Shown one piece after another: positions 62,743 to 64,000 of a DNA stretch of 64,000 bases. The DNA comes from SVEL01 sp017381055 (GTDB lineage: Bacteria > Bacillota > Clostridia > Lachnospirales > Lachnospiraceae), in contig JAXJYC010000039.1 of the NCBI GenBank assembly GCA_036307185.1, positions 62,001 to 126,000 on the forward strand, written 5' to 3'. A program made the position numbers and the translations under genes. The notes under the pieces were generated by a model. It worked only from the letters and a program-made list of their open reading frames with translations, was not told the DNA's origin and did not search any database. Position 1 is the stretch's first letter; each line of letters begins with the position of its first letter.

Positions 62743-64000
62743 ATGAGCAACAAAATTAGAACTCGTTTTGCCCCAAGTCCAACAGGCCGTATGCACGTTG
62801 GTAATTTAAGAACTGCATTATATGAATACTTAATCGCTAAGCATGAAGGCGGCGATTTTATCTTAAGAATAGAAGATACTGACCAGGAACGTCTCGTTGA
62901 AGGCGCGGTAGATATTATTTACCGTACTATGGATAAAACTGGTCTTCATCACGATGAAGGTCCAGACAAGGACAAGGGCTTTGGTCCATATGTTCAGAGT
63001 GAGCGTCAGGCTACTGGTATGTACTTAGAATACGCTAAGCAGCTTATCGAAAAAGGCGAGGCTTACTACTGCTTCTGTACAAAGGAGCGTCTTGATTCAT
63101 TAAAGACTGCTGTAGAAGGCAGCGAAGAAGGTAAGGAAATCACTGTTTACGACAAACATTGTCTCTCTCTTTCAAAGGAAGAAATCGAGGCAAATCTTGC
63201 AGCAGGTATTCCTTATGTTATTAGACAGAATGTTCCTCGTGAAGGTCAGACTACTTTCCACGATGAAATTTATGGTGATATTACAGTTGAGAACTCTGAA
63301 CTTGATGATATGATTTTAATCAAGTCTGACGGTTTCCCAACATACAACTTTGCAAATGTTGTTGACGATCATTTAATGGAAATCTCTCACGTAGTTAGAG
63401 GAAATGAGTACATATCTTCTTCTCCAAAATACCAGAGACTTTATGATGCTTTTGGTTGGGAATCTCCAAAATATGTTCATCTTCCACTTATCACAGATGA
63501 GAATCACAAGAAGCTCAGCAAGCGTAGCGGTCATTCTTCTTACGAAGACCTTATCGAGCAGGGCTTTATCTCTGAAGCTGTTGTAAACTATATCGCTCTT
63601 CTTGGTTGGAGCCCAGAAGATAACAACGAAATCTTCTCATTAGAAGAACTTATAAAGATGTTTGATTACCGCACAATCAATAAGTCTCCTTCTGTATTCG
63701 ATATCGTTAAGCTTAGATGGATGAACAGCGAATATATCAAGGCTATGGATAATGAGCGTTTCTACGATTTAGCTATGCCTTATATCAAAGAAGTTATCAC
63801 AAAGGATTATGACTTAAAGAAGATTCTTGACTTAGTAAAGACTCGTATTGAAGTACTTCCTGATGTGAAGGGTCACGTCGATTTCTTCGAAGAGTTACCT
63901 GATTACGATATCGAAATGTATACACACAAGAAGATGAAGACAGATTCTGCTATCTCTCTTGAGGTATTAAAGGATTTACTTCCATTACTTGAAGCAACAG
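62743..64000 (+). CDS. gltX: Glutamyl-tRNA synthetase (3' end beyond the window)
   Basis: A class I synthetase charging tRNA-Glu. The HIGH-type motif is FAPSPTGRMHVGN and the KMSKS-type motif is KKLSKRSG; RIEDTDQERLVEG and FPTYNFANVVDDHLM are typical. About 419 residues are present and the anticodon-binding end is cut off. The ribosome-binding site is AAAGGAAGG. GltX or the GlnRS-like GltX2 cannot be told apart from this part alone. Confidence 0.95.
   Translation, partial: MSNKIRTRFAPSPTGRMHVGNLRTALYEYLIAKHEGGDFILRIEDTDQERLVEGAVDIIYRTMDKTGLHHDEGPDKDKGFGPYVQSERQATGMYLEYAKQLIEKGEAYYCFCTKERLDSLKTAVEGSEEGKEITVYDKHCLSLSKEEIEANLAAGIPYVIRQNVPREGQTTFHDEIYGDITVENSELDDMILIKSDGFPTYNFANVVDDHLMEISHVVRGNEYISSSPKYQRLYDAFGWESPKYVHLPLITDENHKKLSKRSGHSSYEDLIEQGFISEAVVNYIALLGWSPEDNNEIFSLEELIKMFDYRTINKSPSVFDIVKLRWMNSEYIKAMDNERFYDLAMPYIKEVITKDYDLKKILDLVKTRIEVLPDVKGHVDFFEELPDYDIEMYTHKKMKTDSAISLEVLKDLLPLLEAT

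Overview
The window looks like a chromosomal segment of a low-GC, spore-lineage Clostridia, most likely Lachnospiraceae (inference from gene content; no search could be run). Pointers are a meso-DAP-type MurE, an alpha/beta small acid-soluble spore protein, AddAB instead of RecBCD, a second GyrAB/ParEC-type topoisomerase pair, a fused FolB-FolK, DUF1292 and Rpn-family proteins, a CspA-like subtilase, and cell-surface starch enzymes. Sigma-A promoters and Rho-independent terminators are easy to read. There is no prophage, no insertion sequence with a transposase, and no CRISPR array.

Layout. 1-424 is the start of a PLP-dependent Orn/Lys/Arg decarboxylase behind a long structured leader (about 425-860). 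994-9640 is a minus-strand run: patatin, murE, asnB, subtilase, enolase, then a GGDEF protein with its own promoter. 9797-13422 holds divergent malQ and a secreted GH25 lysozyme. 13476-15380 has a two-gene sufC-sufB cluster and a spore protein gene. 15476-22517 is addBA. 22674-27214 is a mixed region: a small membrane protein, a HTH/ATPase/DUF4325 fusion, a surface protein, a cytosolic-looking amidase and a lipoprotein. 27309-30775 carries dapB-dapA under a lysine riboswitch, then a THEP1-like NTPase and lgt. 30993-35765 is a starch module (anchored pullulanase and a CBM surface protein).

36099-41307 is the accessory part: stacked hairpins upstream of pepF, two duplicated Rpn nuclease genes with near-identical flanks, and a decayed ATP-binding regulator gene between them. 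41389-44690 has asd, tRNA-Thr(CGT), a DHH phosphoesterase and DegV. 44904-48795 is folate synthesis (folBK, folP, folC) plus a DUF5050 protein. 48845-49227 is a large imperfect palindrome with no ORF. 49248-56788 runs Pr6Pr membrane protein, GNAT, histidine phosphatase, parE, parC and lactonase. The right end has fabH under a FabT-like operator, a soluble CZB chemoreceptor with an attenuator-like leader, a pilin-like protein, DUF1292, a UvrD-type helicase and the start of gltX.

How the genes fit together. asd, dapA, dapB and murE cover much of the aspartate-to-DAP-to-peptidoglycan route, with lysine feedback at dapA. malQ, pullulanase and the CBM protein form a starch and maltodextrin set. 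The best candidates for undescribed biology are non-coding: the 380-bp palindrome, the decarboxylase leader, the chemoreceptor leader, the triple hairpin before pepF, and the Shine-Dalgarno-sequestering hairpins.
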